From the NCBI GenBank assembly GCA_029339505.1, contig JAQISU010000179.1, forward strand, positions 7,375,501-7,439,500: a DNA stretch of 64,000 nucleotides, in the 5' to 3' direction. Positions within the stretch are counted from its first letter, which is position 1. Every line of letters begins with the position of its first letter. Source of the DNA: Unio delphinus (taxonomy: Eukaryota; Mollusca; Bivalvia; Unionida; Unionidae). The notes beneath the pieces were generated by a model that was not told the DNA's origin, made no database searches, and saw only the letters and a list, made by a program, of their open reading frames with translations. The position numbers and the translations under genes are program-made. Of the stretch, positions 13,030 through 24,310 are shown piece by piece.

Positions 13030-13640
13030 CCTAGTATTGCAATGAAAATCATATTGACCCCAGTATTGCAATGAAAATCATATTGACCCCAGTATTGCAA
13101 TGAAAATCATATTGACCCCAGTATTGCAATGAAAATCATATTGACCCCAGTATTGCAATGAAAATCATATTGACCCCAGTATTGCAATGAAAATCATATT
13201 GACCGCAATATTGCAATGAAAATCATATTGACCCCAGTATTGCAATGAAAATTATATTGACCCCAGTTTTGCAATGAAAATCATATTGACCTCAATATTG
13301 CAATGAAAATCATATTGACCTCAATATTGCAATGAAAATCATATTGACCTCAATATTGCAATGAAAATCATATTGACCCCAGTATTGCAATGAAAATCAT
13401 ATTGACCTCAATATTGCAATGAAAATCATATTGATCCCAGTATTGCAATGAAAATTATATTGACCCCAGTATTGCAATGAAAATCATATTGACCCCAGTA
13501 TTGCAATGACAATCATATTGACCCCAGTATTGCAATGAAAATCATATTGACCCCAGTATTGCAATGAAAATCACATTGACCCCAGTATTGCAGTGAATAT
13601 TATATGGATCCCAATATTGCAAAGAATATTATAAGGAAGA
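13030..13640. repeat. 29-bp minisatellite in intron 1, about 21 units
   Basis: Units of AGTATTGCAATGAAAATCAT plus ATTGACCCC. Most differ by 0-2 bases; the CCCCAGT and CCTCAAT variants alternate in runs, and the last two units are the most diverged. Confidence 0.95.
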
Positions 13641-13789
13641 CATAACACTATAGAATGTCTACAGAGATAGCGTAGACAGGCGTCTCGTGTCGCAGTTGCT
13701 GCATTGAATAGGTAAGTAAATTAGGCGCCTTTTCCTGCTAAAATATGCTTATTTTGCAGTGAATGGTCCATATTAAGGTTTTGCACTGT

Positions 13790-13876
13790 CTTTGGTATGA
13801 CTCGGCCTGGGATTTAACTCGCGACCTTTCTCATCCGAGGCGGACATCCTAACCACTTAGGTCACTGGAGCGGTGA
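13790..13876 (-). mobile_element. SINE-1 tRNA-like head fragment
   Basis: - strand box A TGACCTAAGTGGTTAGGATG and box B-like GCGAGTTAAATCCCAGGCCG. Only the head remains. Confidence 0.6.
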
Positions 13877-14859
13877 ATCTGTACTGAATAAACTACTTGT
13901 GTAGCTGTGCCATAAAGCACCAAACCAAACCCATGATTTTAGAGACTGTTGTCACTAGTTAGTTTCGAAGCTACAACAGTTATTCCTCTTAGATTATCCG
14001 CCCTATTCTGCCCTGGTATGCGCAAAGACCTTATTTCATGTCTTCCTTCCGTCCTTTTGAATAAATCCAGAATTTGGGGGTGCGTATTAATGTAATCATA
14101 CTAGTATATTTTTATTATACTGCATTCAAAATTAGCCATTACATCACAAGCTCCACCGGTCGATGTACAGAAGTGTTGGGGTAGGGACAGGAGCCAGTTT
14201 GTATGCACAAATGTAATGCTGCAATCACCGGCCTAGTAGGGGAAAAAAATCATACAATTGAAATACATATATTAATATTAATATATTAAAACAATGCATA
14301 CGAATATTATCCACTTGACCAGAGAAGTCACTGGCAGTTCATAGTAGAAGTTTATGTACCCCAATCCCAAAATTTATACATGCGATTTTCACGTCCGAAG
14401 TCATTTTTGACACCACGTGATGCTCACAGTGCAAACACAAGCCATTTCCTAGAAGATAATTCTGCAAAACAGTGTGTACTAAGCAGGCTGATGCAATTGA
14501 AAATGGTTGTCATCCAAGCCGTTTTTTTAAACATAGATTATTCTACTTGTCCCGAACCCATGTGTTTACTGCTATGGATGCTATCTGTTCTTCCAGAGTA
14601 CCTATGAAAAGTGTACATGTCTGACATCAATTTCGAGAACAACACAAGCCGGAAACACATAGTTCACAACAAATATATCCATATCTTTAATTAGTAAACA
14701 ATAATAGCTGACACACCAAAGCCTTAAGTTCAGAAAAATTTGCCAGGGGCCAGTTAACAAAACTAGCACCTGCCATCTTATGAGATGGCCTGTTGCTAGA
14801 CGTCCATTGGTGCGTTAGCACGTGTTGTTATGGCTTTCCGTCTTCCTTGGATGATTGCC

Positions 14860-15945
14860 ATGAAACATTATATTTATTTTCATCGCAAGGCCGTGTTGGT
14901 CATAACTGAAATAGTAATGTCGAGAATTCCAGTATGGCCAAAACAGGAGCAATCTTGAAATTCTATTTATCGCTGCTCCTCCTGAACGAAAAGTTATATC
15001 GACATAAAGGTTTCACTAAGAAGACTTGACTTCTGATACTGTCAAGATGGTTCTAAATGAAAAGCTCCCATCTATTATCCAATATGGCTACCACATGGCC
15101 ATCTTGAAAATCTAGTTATTGCTTCTACATCTGAACGAAAAGTCATATAAACGTGCTGTTTCCAAGGGAAGGTGTCTCATGGTGTCTAGCTAGTCTTAAT
15201 TTAAGTCGGTCAATTTGATTTCCCGTATGACCGCTACAGCCGCCATCTTGAAAATCATATCGTTACTTCTTCTGGATGGAGAGTCGTATTCAACATTGCG
15301 TTCTCGCAAGAAGACTTCTTAACATGCCTATAAAATTGGCACCGTTTTGACATTCAGTATGGCTACCAATGGAGCTATCTTAAAAATCTTGTTATTGCTG
15401 CTGCTTCTAAATACTAAATAATATCGACATGTGATTTTCTCCAAGATTAATTCTGATACCTAGTTAGTCCTGAAAGAAAATAGTGCAGATCCAATTTCAA
15501 ATATGACCCTCATTGCATCCATCTTGAAAATCTTCTTGTCGCTACTCCTCTTTGATGGGAAGTCATACAGACACGGTTCTCATCAGGACTTCATTTGGTG
15601 TGTAGTTGGTCTGTATCAAAATTATGCCGATCTAACATCCATTATGATTATCTTGGCGGCCATCTTGAAGAAAATGTAATCGTTTCTCCTCCAGAATTTA
15701 TTGTCATCACCACAGGATTTTCACCAAAAGACTTCTTATGATATTTTGTTTGTCTAAGAAAAAATGATACCCTTCAGATACCAGATGTAGCTGCTGCAAT
15801 GAACATATTGAAACTGTTAACTAATTATCCGTATTGGTAGCAGGTTTCCACAAATTTCTTCTAATGGTTTTGAGATTGTCCAAAAGTTAAAATTATGCCG
15901 ATCTTACGTCCAGTATGGCTGCCTTAGCGATTAATTTGAAGAAGA
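14860..15945. repeat. Diverged ~141-bp tandem satellite, about 8 units
   Basis: The marker CATCTTGAAAATC recurs near 14953, 15102, 15243, 15378, 15521, 15661, 15803 and (decayed) 15930. In each unit it follows a CAGTATGGCTACC-like block and precedes GTTATTGCT-CT-CT then GAACGAAAAGTCATAT. Spacing is 127-149 bp. Similarity between units is modest, so the array is old. Confidence 0.75.
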
Positions 15946-16022
15946 AGAAGAAGAAGAACAACAACAACAACAAGAACAACAACAAGAACAACAACAAGAA
16001 CAACAAGAACAAGAATAAGAAG
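15938..16022. repeat. (AAG)n(AAC)n compound microsatellite
   Basis: AAG units then AAC units with AAG interruptions, abutting the satellite end. Confidence 0.92.
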
Positions 16023-17289
16023 ACGTATCGGTCAAGAATATCAGAGATGGTTTAAACAATCATCAGTTAAAAAAGGAATGGTTTTGCCATGAATTCCATG
16101 TAATTTGTTCTGACAATAGAGCGTCAGTCCCTTCGAGGGACACTTGGTCTAAAGTTCCATTCAAATTATCTTTGACAGGGCCATAGTGTCGTCATCATTA
16201 ACGTCATTTCTAATTTTCTAAATTATTTAAATAGTCTTCATGTGCCAATATTATATTTATTCAAAACAAAACAGCTTCATCCTATAATATCATGCACAGC
16301 ATCTCTCAAAGACGTATTAGGCGAGCGTAACATGGGCACATGAGAGATGATTATTTGTCGTCTGTTCCACTCAATTACGTTGATATATTTCAGAGATGGC
16401 GTTCTGATTTGCATTTCAGACAGACATACTATTTGTGAAACATGACAATGCTTTTGAGAAATCAATTTGAATAAATGCAAAGTTTTGTCTCACGTCAATT
16501 TCGTCTATTACGGATATTTATCTAGCAGACAGATGTTATCATTTATAACTCCAAAAACAATGAATCATTCGAATTAGCTATCACGAGGAAGGTCTTTTCC
16601 ACTTTGCTCTGCTAATTTCCTATGCGAATTGATTTTAAAAGCAACTAGATCTAAACACTATGTAGTAATTAAAGGTGTCGTATTTTTGAGTTTCCATTAG
16701 CGTTTCCGGCGTCTGCGTCGTTATTGAATAATTATTCATATTTCTCTTGGAAATTTAGTATTTAAAGTTTTCGGTTCTACGAAAGGTAAATAGTGAAGGC
16801 TATGTGTGCAAATAATAGATGTATTTTGTCGATAACCTTCTTGTGCCTTAAATTAATATTGCTTAGATGTAGCGACAGAAAATAGAAAAATTTGTATTAA
16901 ACATAATACCTCATTATTTTTAGTTTTTGCTGGTTCCGTCAGAGGAATAATGCCAATTTTTTTTTATTATACTAACAGTGTGTCTGATTTTTTCAAAACA
17001 ATTTCTAACGCACCACTTAAACGACAGACTGCTTCCATTCTGTACGAAGTATGGATTATCGGGAATATCTAGCCTTTAACGAGTCTAGCAGAAATATTTC
17101 GTATTTGTTTTCATTTCATCTGCTGACGTCTAGCTAAATATACCCTATATTTACTCAAATTAAAATTGCTTCCAATATAATGTTTCTTGTTGTGGGGTGG
17201 TGATGGTTTTGACAGTTCTCTTAACATAGTGTTGGTTACATCATGACGAATAAATGGGAGCTAAATGTTTTTCACAAGAACACAGGGAC

Positions 17290-17385
17290 AGTCTTCCCGG
17301 CAGGCATGGGTGGGTATTGAACCCAAGATCATTGGATTACGAGTTCGACGCACAACCAATTGCGTCTTCCTCTAATGTGTGATTA
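17290..17385 (-). mobile_element. Weak tRNA-like SINE remnant
   Basis: On the - strand a box B-like CTTGGGTTCAATACCCACC lies next to a decayed box A-like GCAATTGGTTGTGCGTCG. Poorly preserved. Confidence 0.3.
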
Positions 17386-17551
17386 GACAACCGTATCTGA
17401 ACTTCCATACTGTTTCTAAGCATCCACATCGATGTTTTCACCACCGTAATCTAACTAAAGTCATGTGCCAATGCTTTAATCATCATGACATATTTTGCAA
17501 AAGTACAGTCTGCTGTTAGTGTTACTTCATATTAAATACTTAATCATCGTC

Positions 17552-17663
<112 letters not shown>

Positions 17664-18558
17664 CCCCCCCCCCCCACACGCTGTACCCTTTTAATCCTGA
17701 TTCGTCATCAAAATTTAAATCACATTGTTTTGGGAATCACCTTCAGAAATCAGACTGAAACAATAAAAGTTGGAGTAGAAAGGGAAACAACTCTAGGTAT
17801 GCCTGTCAATAAAAAAATTAAAGGAATGTTAGCTTACTTATAGAGCAAATTGGAATATTTTCATCAAAATGTACATACAGAAGGTCATGTTAGACAGAAA
17901 TATTATAGAATAATTAAACAAAACGGTGAGCAAGCACATCAGAGGAATACTTGACATTCCTGAAAATTCATGAAGCGCTTACATAGCGTACAGTGCTAAC
18001 ATAAGGCATTGTGTTCAGGTGTTCATCGGTAAAGCGATGCGTCATTAAGGCCGGCCAGATGAAATTAGATTATATTACTTAGAGTAAACAGTTTGCCAAA
18101 CAAAATTCTTCACTAAATGAGCAACAAAATCACTGCTTAAGTGGAAAAATTACTGTGCGATTTTGCCTTGGAAATGACGCGTGGTTACATGCAACTTTTT
18201 CTGCGTTTTCCCCGTGTTATACACAGTTTAATGAGACCTTTCATTAAAACAACACAACAAACTCTTAACTAATGAATTCTGAACTGTTCTTTGTTTGGAT
18301 ACTAAAGATGTTATTCTTTGCATAAAATTACCCACTATAAGTTACGTTATCAAAGAACGATAACAACGAAACAAAGAACAACAATACCGTAACGTACAAT
18401 TATACTAAATTGAAGAATACGCTTTTCATCTGCAGTTTAGGAGTGACAGGAAGAGACCTATATCAAACAATCAACCTTTTTCTTCAGCAAATTTCTTTAT
18501 TCTTCAACGTTATGGAACATTTTATGCTTATAACGAATGTGTTTAATTTTTCTTTCAG

Positions 18559-18644
18559 AGTTTACTGGGATCGTTTATACTGGTTTCGTGATATACGCCT
18601 TTGTGATAGTCGCGTCTTTAATTCTAATTCCAGGAGTACAACTG
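18559..18644 (+). CDS. Four-pass LAPTM/DUF4728-like protein, exon B (TM2)
   Basis: An 86-bp exon between a TTTCTTTCAG acceptor and a GTAAGC donor. Its first two bases complete the Glu codon begun in exon A (phase 1), then the frame reads FTGIVYTGFVIYAFVIVASL and ends ILIPGVQL at a codon boundary. Almost the whole exon is one hydrophobic helix, TM2. Intron 1 upstream is about 5.8 kb. The loop between TM1 and TM2 (about 10 residues, KLTEKSTEF) is short, closer to the insect DUF4728 arrangement than to vertebrate LAPTM4, which has a longer lumenal loop there. That comparison is from general knowledge of the families. Confidence 0.78.
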
Positions 18645-18837
18645 GTAAGCCTAACACAATCAGTATTTGTCTCCCTTGCCAAAACAGTTTACACTCTGAA
18701 CATATGTCTCTATACGTAAAGTATCCAATTTATTTTTAAAAAATGGTTCTTTTTACATCTATTCTTGTATTGTCTTCCCACCATTTTTTTTGGTTTTTTT
18801 CTCACGTCGTAATTTCAATGACAGCACATACCGTATG

Positions 18838-18990
18838 TTCTCGCCTGTAAGTCCATCTGTAAACTGTACAAATCCAGATCTGTTGTAAATTAATGCGCGG
18901 GAAAATCAGGGTCTCTGCTGTTTGTTGGGAGTAATCAGTAGAACAAACAGTATACAGTATACCTTGATCTGCCGGCACATTATGCTGTTT
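18838..18990. repeat. Dispersed repeat with 9-bp perfect hairpin
   Basis: CTGTTTGTT and AACAAACAG flank GGGAGTAATCAGTAG around 18917-18950. The blocks GGGAGTAATC, AACAAACAG and GATCTGCCG-CACATTATG also occur at 32690-32870 in a different arrangement. Confidence 0.5.
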
Positions 18991-19002
18991 GCATTTGGTG
19001 TC

Positions 19003-19005
<3 letters not shown>

Positions 19006-19095
<90 letters not shown>
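19006..19095. repeat. (TA)n microsatellite
   Basis: About 43 TA units. Confidence 0.97.
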
Positions 19096-19098
<3 letters not shown>

Positions 19099-19308
19099 CA
19101 CACACATTTGCTAATATACCTTTTATGTCGTGGCACTACATGTCTTCAGTTTTTAAGAGCATAAAAGTCATAATTTGATTTTTAAAAAAATCTTTCCAGG
19201 TTTAGGTACTAGTCGGGCAAGAGGTTTTGATTATTTCCTCTGCATACATTTTTATTCAAAAACACAACTTTTATTGAACTATTGAATGTATCTTTCACAG
19301 ACCTGTCG

Positions 19309-19528
<220 letters not shown>

Positions 19529-20195
19529 TTTTTAGAAAATTATATAATAAATGTTCATTTATACGCTGCACATCAGCTGCGAAGGAGAGAAAAAGAAAGG
19601 CACTACACAATTTTACGTCATTGTATCTACATGCCCATGCCATTACAACTTTATCTCCATTTGGCATCAGTTGATTACATGGCAGCATGTGTCGAACTCT
19701 CTTCCACGTGGGTATATGGGTATCTTTTCCTTAGAAAATTTTGAAAATTTGGTGAATAAATGTCAAATATCAAGGCCAGAAGGCGTTATTAATGCACAGA
19801 TTAATACGTCCTTTGGACAATGTGAATGGACGCTATTTTATCGGTAGTTTAAACTGCCAATCACTAGAGAGTTTATTACTTAAATCTTCGGCACTTTCGT
19901 TCCAACAGATATTTTGCAATCCGATTAAAATCCGATCTTCACGGTCCTAAGCGAAGATCCAATGGACACCGATAAGAGGCCATTTTCTTTTGTTGACCTT
20001 GTGATCGCAGCTTTCAAATTGCTGAAAGTGACGTACGTTATTTAGAACAAATAATTACTAACGATAACTCTCGCTAACACGAATTCGCATTGCTTTATCT
20101 GAAAGCATACTATAAATAGGTAGAATGGAAATTACAAATGTCAGCAAAATATGAACATTACCGGTGTCTGTCAGGTCTACACGTAGGATCTAATT

Positions 20196-20475
20196 TTTAA
20201 ATAGCTTTAACAGTTTGAGTCATATCGCTACGAAGTCTGCAACGTGGCAGTTTACAGTAACGTCTAGCACTGGGGCATCATGCCGCGTATATGTAGCATC
20301 ATGTCCCATCCAGTAACAGTATTCCAACACCAGACCTATTAATGTTGAGCGTCAAGCGAGTTAACTGCTAGTATTAGTTGTATAGGTCTTTGTAAGGATT
20401 CGGCCTGGGTTCGAACCCGCGTCCTCCCGCATCCGAGGCGAACGTTCCTATTATTTAAGCCACCAGAGTGGTCGT
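20196..20475 (-). mobile_element. tRNA-derived SINE-1 copy
   Basis: Core on + as TCATATCGCTACGAAGTCTG; - strand head with box B GCGGGTTCGAACCCAGGCCG and box A-like TGGCTTAAATAATAGGAACG. About 280 bp. Confidence 0.75.
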
Positions 20476-20645
20476 AAAAGTCGAATTAAGAGGGAGAAAA
20501 TATTTCTTACAATACATATGATTGATAATGTTCACAACTGTATGATAATAATTCCGTCAAAATCGTTCTCTTCTTGATTATTAATTAGCTTTCTTCGCAA
20601 CCTTTTTAGTTCTCGATCTTTAGTTTTCCGTGTGTTGTTTTTCAG

Positions 20646-20753
20646 GACAAGAAGAAATTGCTTTTGCCCTGGATATATATGGACATCATAATCGTGTTGT
20701 ATGACACTAGCTCTGTGGCATTGCTTACAACAATCCAACTGGAAAGAGAAAAG
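20646..20753 (+). CDS. Four-pass LAPTM/DUF4728-like protein, exon C (TM3)
   Basis: A 108-bp, 36-codon exon, phase 0 at both ends, with a TTTTTCAG acceptor and GTAATA donor. It starts with a basic DKKK patch, which by the positive-inside rule would be cytosolic, then LLLPWIYMDIIIVLYDTSSV and ALLTTIQLEREK. The pattern LLPW-x-x-x-(D/E)-(I/M)-hydrophobic is typical of the third helix in LAPTM/DUF4728-type proteins (established family knowledge recalled, not searched). The exon ends in a charged QLEREK loop before TM4. Being phase 0 and a multiple of three, it could be skipped without a frameshift. Confidence 0.8.
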
Positions 20754-20884
20754 GTAATATACATAACGTGGTTCATGCCAATACAATTTTAGGAACTCTG
20801 TATAAGTGTTGGCTCTTCCACTATTGTTCTTTTCCACTATGGCGTCATCTAAATCTGTATTGCTACCTTGAATTTAAGATGCAA

Positions 20885-21075
20885 TTACTGTACGGGCAAT
20901 TCTAAACTTACTGTCCGGGCAATTCTACACTTACTGTCCGGGCAATTCTTCACTTACTCTTCGGGCAATCTGCACATACTATCCGGGCAATTGCCCACTT
21001 ACTGTCTGGGCAATCTGCACTAACTGTCGGAGCAATTCTTCACTTTCTGTTCGGGCAATATGCACTTACTGTACT
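20885..21075. repeat. Degenerate ~24-bp tandem repeat
   Basis: About eight units of CTTACTGTCCGGGCAATTCT with AT or GCAC variants. The CGGGCAAT core is best kept. Confidence 0.85.
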
Positions 21076-21983
21076 CACTTAATACTATCGCCCGTCGTTC
21101 TATTCATACGTCGGACAATTTACCTACTACCTCGTCTCTTAAACGTCGGCGAGAAATTTGGTGATACTTGACAGTTATTTTGTCCATATCGTAGCCATGT
21201 GTAACATATATTATTTTACCTACCTTCATTAGGTCCTAAGAGAGGGTCAAAGGTTCAATTTTTTGTTACAAGAGTACATAATCGGACAAGGAATTTCTGA
21301 CTGACACATAGGTGGGCGTTCTGGCTTTGACATGTGGTGTATGGAGGTAAAAGTATTGTTTTTAGAAAGGAGGATGGGGGACTTACCATGGCTAGCCATG
21401 CGTGTTACCTATATTTTTTTTATTAAGGAAAAAGTGTTGAGTGTGTGATATTCGTGTAGGTAACGATCAATGTTAGAGAGGCGACGGTAGTGGAAACAAC
21501 GGTATGTTGGTGTTCTACTTGAGAAATGTGTACGGCTATGCTACTTACAGAAAATTGTAAAGCACCAGTTTCAGTTTTCTAGCATTGACCTTTTTGAGAA
21601 TTTTTAAAGTATCTTCAAGAGCTCTTCACTTTCACGGTTATATCTAATGAAAAATGTAACAAATTTTATGTGCAAGCCACGCAATGTTCTCGTCTGTATA
21701 TGAAGTACTTAAAGTAGACAGACTGTGTACTTTAAAAACTCTTCTGGAATGGCAGCGAGAAATGTAATTGATGCAAGTACTCTCCATTCATTGCGGAAAT
21801 GGTGTCAGAAAGTAGCTCTTTATTTTGGAAAACACGTTAATTAAGTTTCATTTCCTTCGCATTGAAATGGTGCAGGTTTAATTATATTTTTGGTATACCA
21901 CACTGAACAATGCAAATGAAAAAAGTACGTACAAGATGATTAAATAACGGAAGCAAGGGGATAAGTGGGGCAGTAATTATGCT

Positions 21984-21988
<5 letters not shown>

Positions 21989-22051
<63 letters not shown>
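21989..22051. repeat. (CT)n microsatellite
   Basis: About 31 CT units. Confidence 0.97.
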
Positions 22052-22054
<3 letters not shown>

Positions 22055-22486
22055 CATTTGAGCTGATATCGATAATAAAATCAATACAATGCAAACGTTA
22101 TTTTGAAAAGTTTTCATTAGAAGAATGGTCCCAAAGAGTTTTGAAGGCATAAGGGGTCAAAATCGCCATCGTTATTACAGCTATAGGTATAATGTAATAT
22201 CTCTCGCTGTCATGCACGATCTCTAAGTGATTGGAGTATGGTGGATGATATGCCCATTCCAAGCGTAGTCGGCGACTTATATTGTCATAACAAAATATGA
22301 TATATGTAGGCTACGTTTGTCCATATTCCTTTTTTATGCAAAACATAACATATTTAGACTCAAGAAAGTGAATCTGTGGTCATGGATCAACTTTTTCCAA
22401 GTTATGACGTTAGGCTAACACCTTCCTTATTCTCATGTATTGACTAGTATATTATAAGCAATGCCAATAATGCGCATTATGAAATT

Positions 22487-22487
22487 T

Positions 22488-22524
<37 letters not shown>

Positions 22525-22559
22525 TACATACACACATACATACATACAAATACATACAT

Positions 22560-22622
<63 letters not shown>

Positions 22623-22698
22623 TACATACATACATACATACATACATACATACATACATACATACATACATACATACATACATACATACATACATACA
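22487..22698. repeat. (CA)n(CATA)n compound microsatellite
   Basis: CA, CATA, CA and CATA blocks in turn over about 210 bases. All six ORFs here are repeat artefacts. Confidence 0.97.
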
Positions 22699-22802
22699 AT
22701 ATCACCTACACCTATCCGTATCCACTACTACCGTTTCTTTTTTCTGTCTATAATGGTAAAGATCGAGAACTTTAGAGCGTGAGGCTGAATAATGTAAAAT
22801 AA

Positions 22803-23060
22803 AAGAAAGTTGTTGTTGCTGTAAGGTTTAACGCCATTATTTAGCACAAGATAGATTATACATGGCGGCCAGTATAAATGGCGGAGGAAAAGCCCGGAAA
22901 AACCCCAGAAAGAACCACCGACCATAGGAGAAGCTACTGTCTAGCTTTCTCGCATACCAATATTGGCCTAGCATGAGACTCTAAAACACACAGACAAAAG
23001 TGAGATGGCAGTAATCCGTAACGATGGGCGCTAGAGATGATTGGTCTCTTCCACGGGATT
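22803..23060 (-). mobile_element. SINE-2 copy with decayed head
   Basis: Read on the - strand: AGCGCCCATCGTTACGGATT (decayed head), TGCCATCTCAC, GAGTCTCATG, GTATGCGAGAAAGCT, GGTCGGTGGTT, CCGCCATTTATACTGGCCGC, and a tail GTGCTAAATAATGGCGTTAA with an AAC-rich end. About 255 bp, the longest match to 31868. Confidence 0.65.
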
Positions 23061-23793
23061 CTCCTTTTCTTTCTCCATTTCCCTCGCCATGTCTTTATGC
23101 TTCCTTCCATAGTTACCATTTCTCTTTATAAAGGGAGCTAGTGTTGGTGGTGCAGAGTTCAGAATGGTGGGACAAGAAAGAATGGGTTATTTTGTTGTGG
23201 GTGGAGGTGGGGGTGACAAACATATAGTGACCAGCTTTAAAGTTTTACGGATGTAGGTCAGAACATGTTTGGTGGTGAAATCCGGTGGGGGTGGGGTGGC
23301 TAGTGCCTCCACCTCCTTACCCCATGTATGGGCATCCATGCAAGAAAGTATGAAAGAAACGGGAGTGGGATGTGAAAAAGAGAAAAATTAAGCGAAAAGA
23401 AGGTAATGGTGGGGGTAGATTTGCATTTTCCCTGTTCTTCACGTCTTCTGCCACTCAATCTCCCTTAAGCTTTTGCAAGGCACTTCTTTCCAATCACGTG
23501 GGCATTAACTAAACTTGTTGTATTGTTGTGCCGTAAAACACCTGACCAGACTTCATCATTTACATCAGTTAGTTTATTTTGTCTACTCATTGTCATTATT
23601 TATTGTCGTCGTCCTCGTGTCTGTCTTTCTCTTTCACTTCAGTTGTATCTCTAGTTCCAACATTTTTTCAACACTAAAATCTTTACATACTCCCCGGGCT
23701 ATTTCACAGATATGCAATACTACGAGTAAAATTCGGATGACAGTGTAATTTGTTAGAAATAATCCACTTGTGTTTTCTTTCTTTTAATTACAG

Positions 23794-23853
23794 ACACTCA
23801 GTGAGTGGGAAATATCCTGGGTTTTCTTCTATTTCTTCAGATTAACCGCAAAT
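23794..23853 (+). CDS. Four-pass LAPTM/DUF4728-like protein, exon D (start of TM4)
   Basis: A 60-bp exon of 20 codons, phase 0 on both sides, with a TTTAATTACAG acceptor and GTAAGT donor (near-perfect consensus). It reads TLSEWEISWVFFYFFRLTAN: a short acidic loop and then the first half of TM4. It is too small to be found as an isolated ORF, and the call depends on splice signals and on the match in phase and hydrophobicity with exon E. The following intron is about 9.9 kb and is half filled by a minisatellite array. Confidence 0.75.
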
Positions 23854-23939
23854 GTAAGTATATCGGATTTGATTGGCGGGAAGGTTTTGATTGTATCGCA
23901 TAATTATTGTGGAGTTTTCAGGGCGCTCGCAAAATTAAT

Positions 23940-23944
23940 GTCGC

Positions 23945-23976
<32 letters not shown>

Positions 23977-23978
23977 TC
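23940..23978. repeat. (CG)n(GT)n alternating purine-pyrimidine tract
   Basis: About 8 CG then 8 GT dinucleotides; could adopt Z-DNA (inference). Confidence 0.85.
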
Positions 23979-24310
23979 ACGCAAACATGTACTGATCAAC
24001 TGTCACGTTGTATACAGCGGGAGCGGGGGGGCGGGGGAGCAAGTGCTCAACCACACACCCGTAGCCACCATGTGCGGGCGTCCGCAATGACGTATACCCA
24101 TCTTTGACTTTTTACTCGTGCAGTGCTTTCTTCAAAAATACATGCACCATCCAACAAGGATATGGAAACCAGAATTTGGAGTATAACTGCGTCTGCATGG
24201 AAAACATCAAAACAATTTACAATGTCAAAGTTGAAAGTCAAGCGGCAGTCAGTTTTCCTATTATTATGGCTGCTTAGTTTCGGCGAGGTATCATATTTCA
24301 GATAAACTGT

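Larger units (their letters stand above)
20754..23793 (+). other. Intron 3
   Basis: GTAATA...TACAG intron of 3.0 kb with a ~24-bp degenerate tandem repeat, CT and CA/CATA microsatellites and a - strand SINE-2 copy. I see nothing in 21080-21985 or 23065-23790 apart from G-rich patches near 23200-23310. Confidence 0.65.

Noticed and set aside
16120..16150. GTCCCTTCGAGGGAC hairpin as an RNA element
   Set aside because: A single short stem in an intron with no second copy or known RNA motif.
24047..24305. Overlapping ORFs on both strands just before the minisatellite
   Set aside because: No motif, no splice sites in phase with exon D, and they overlap a CG/GT tract.
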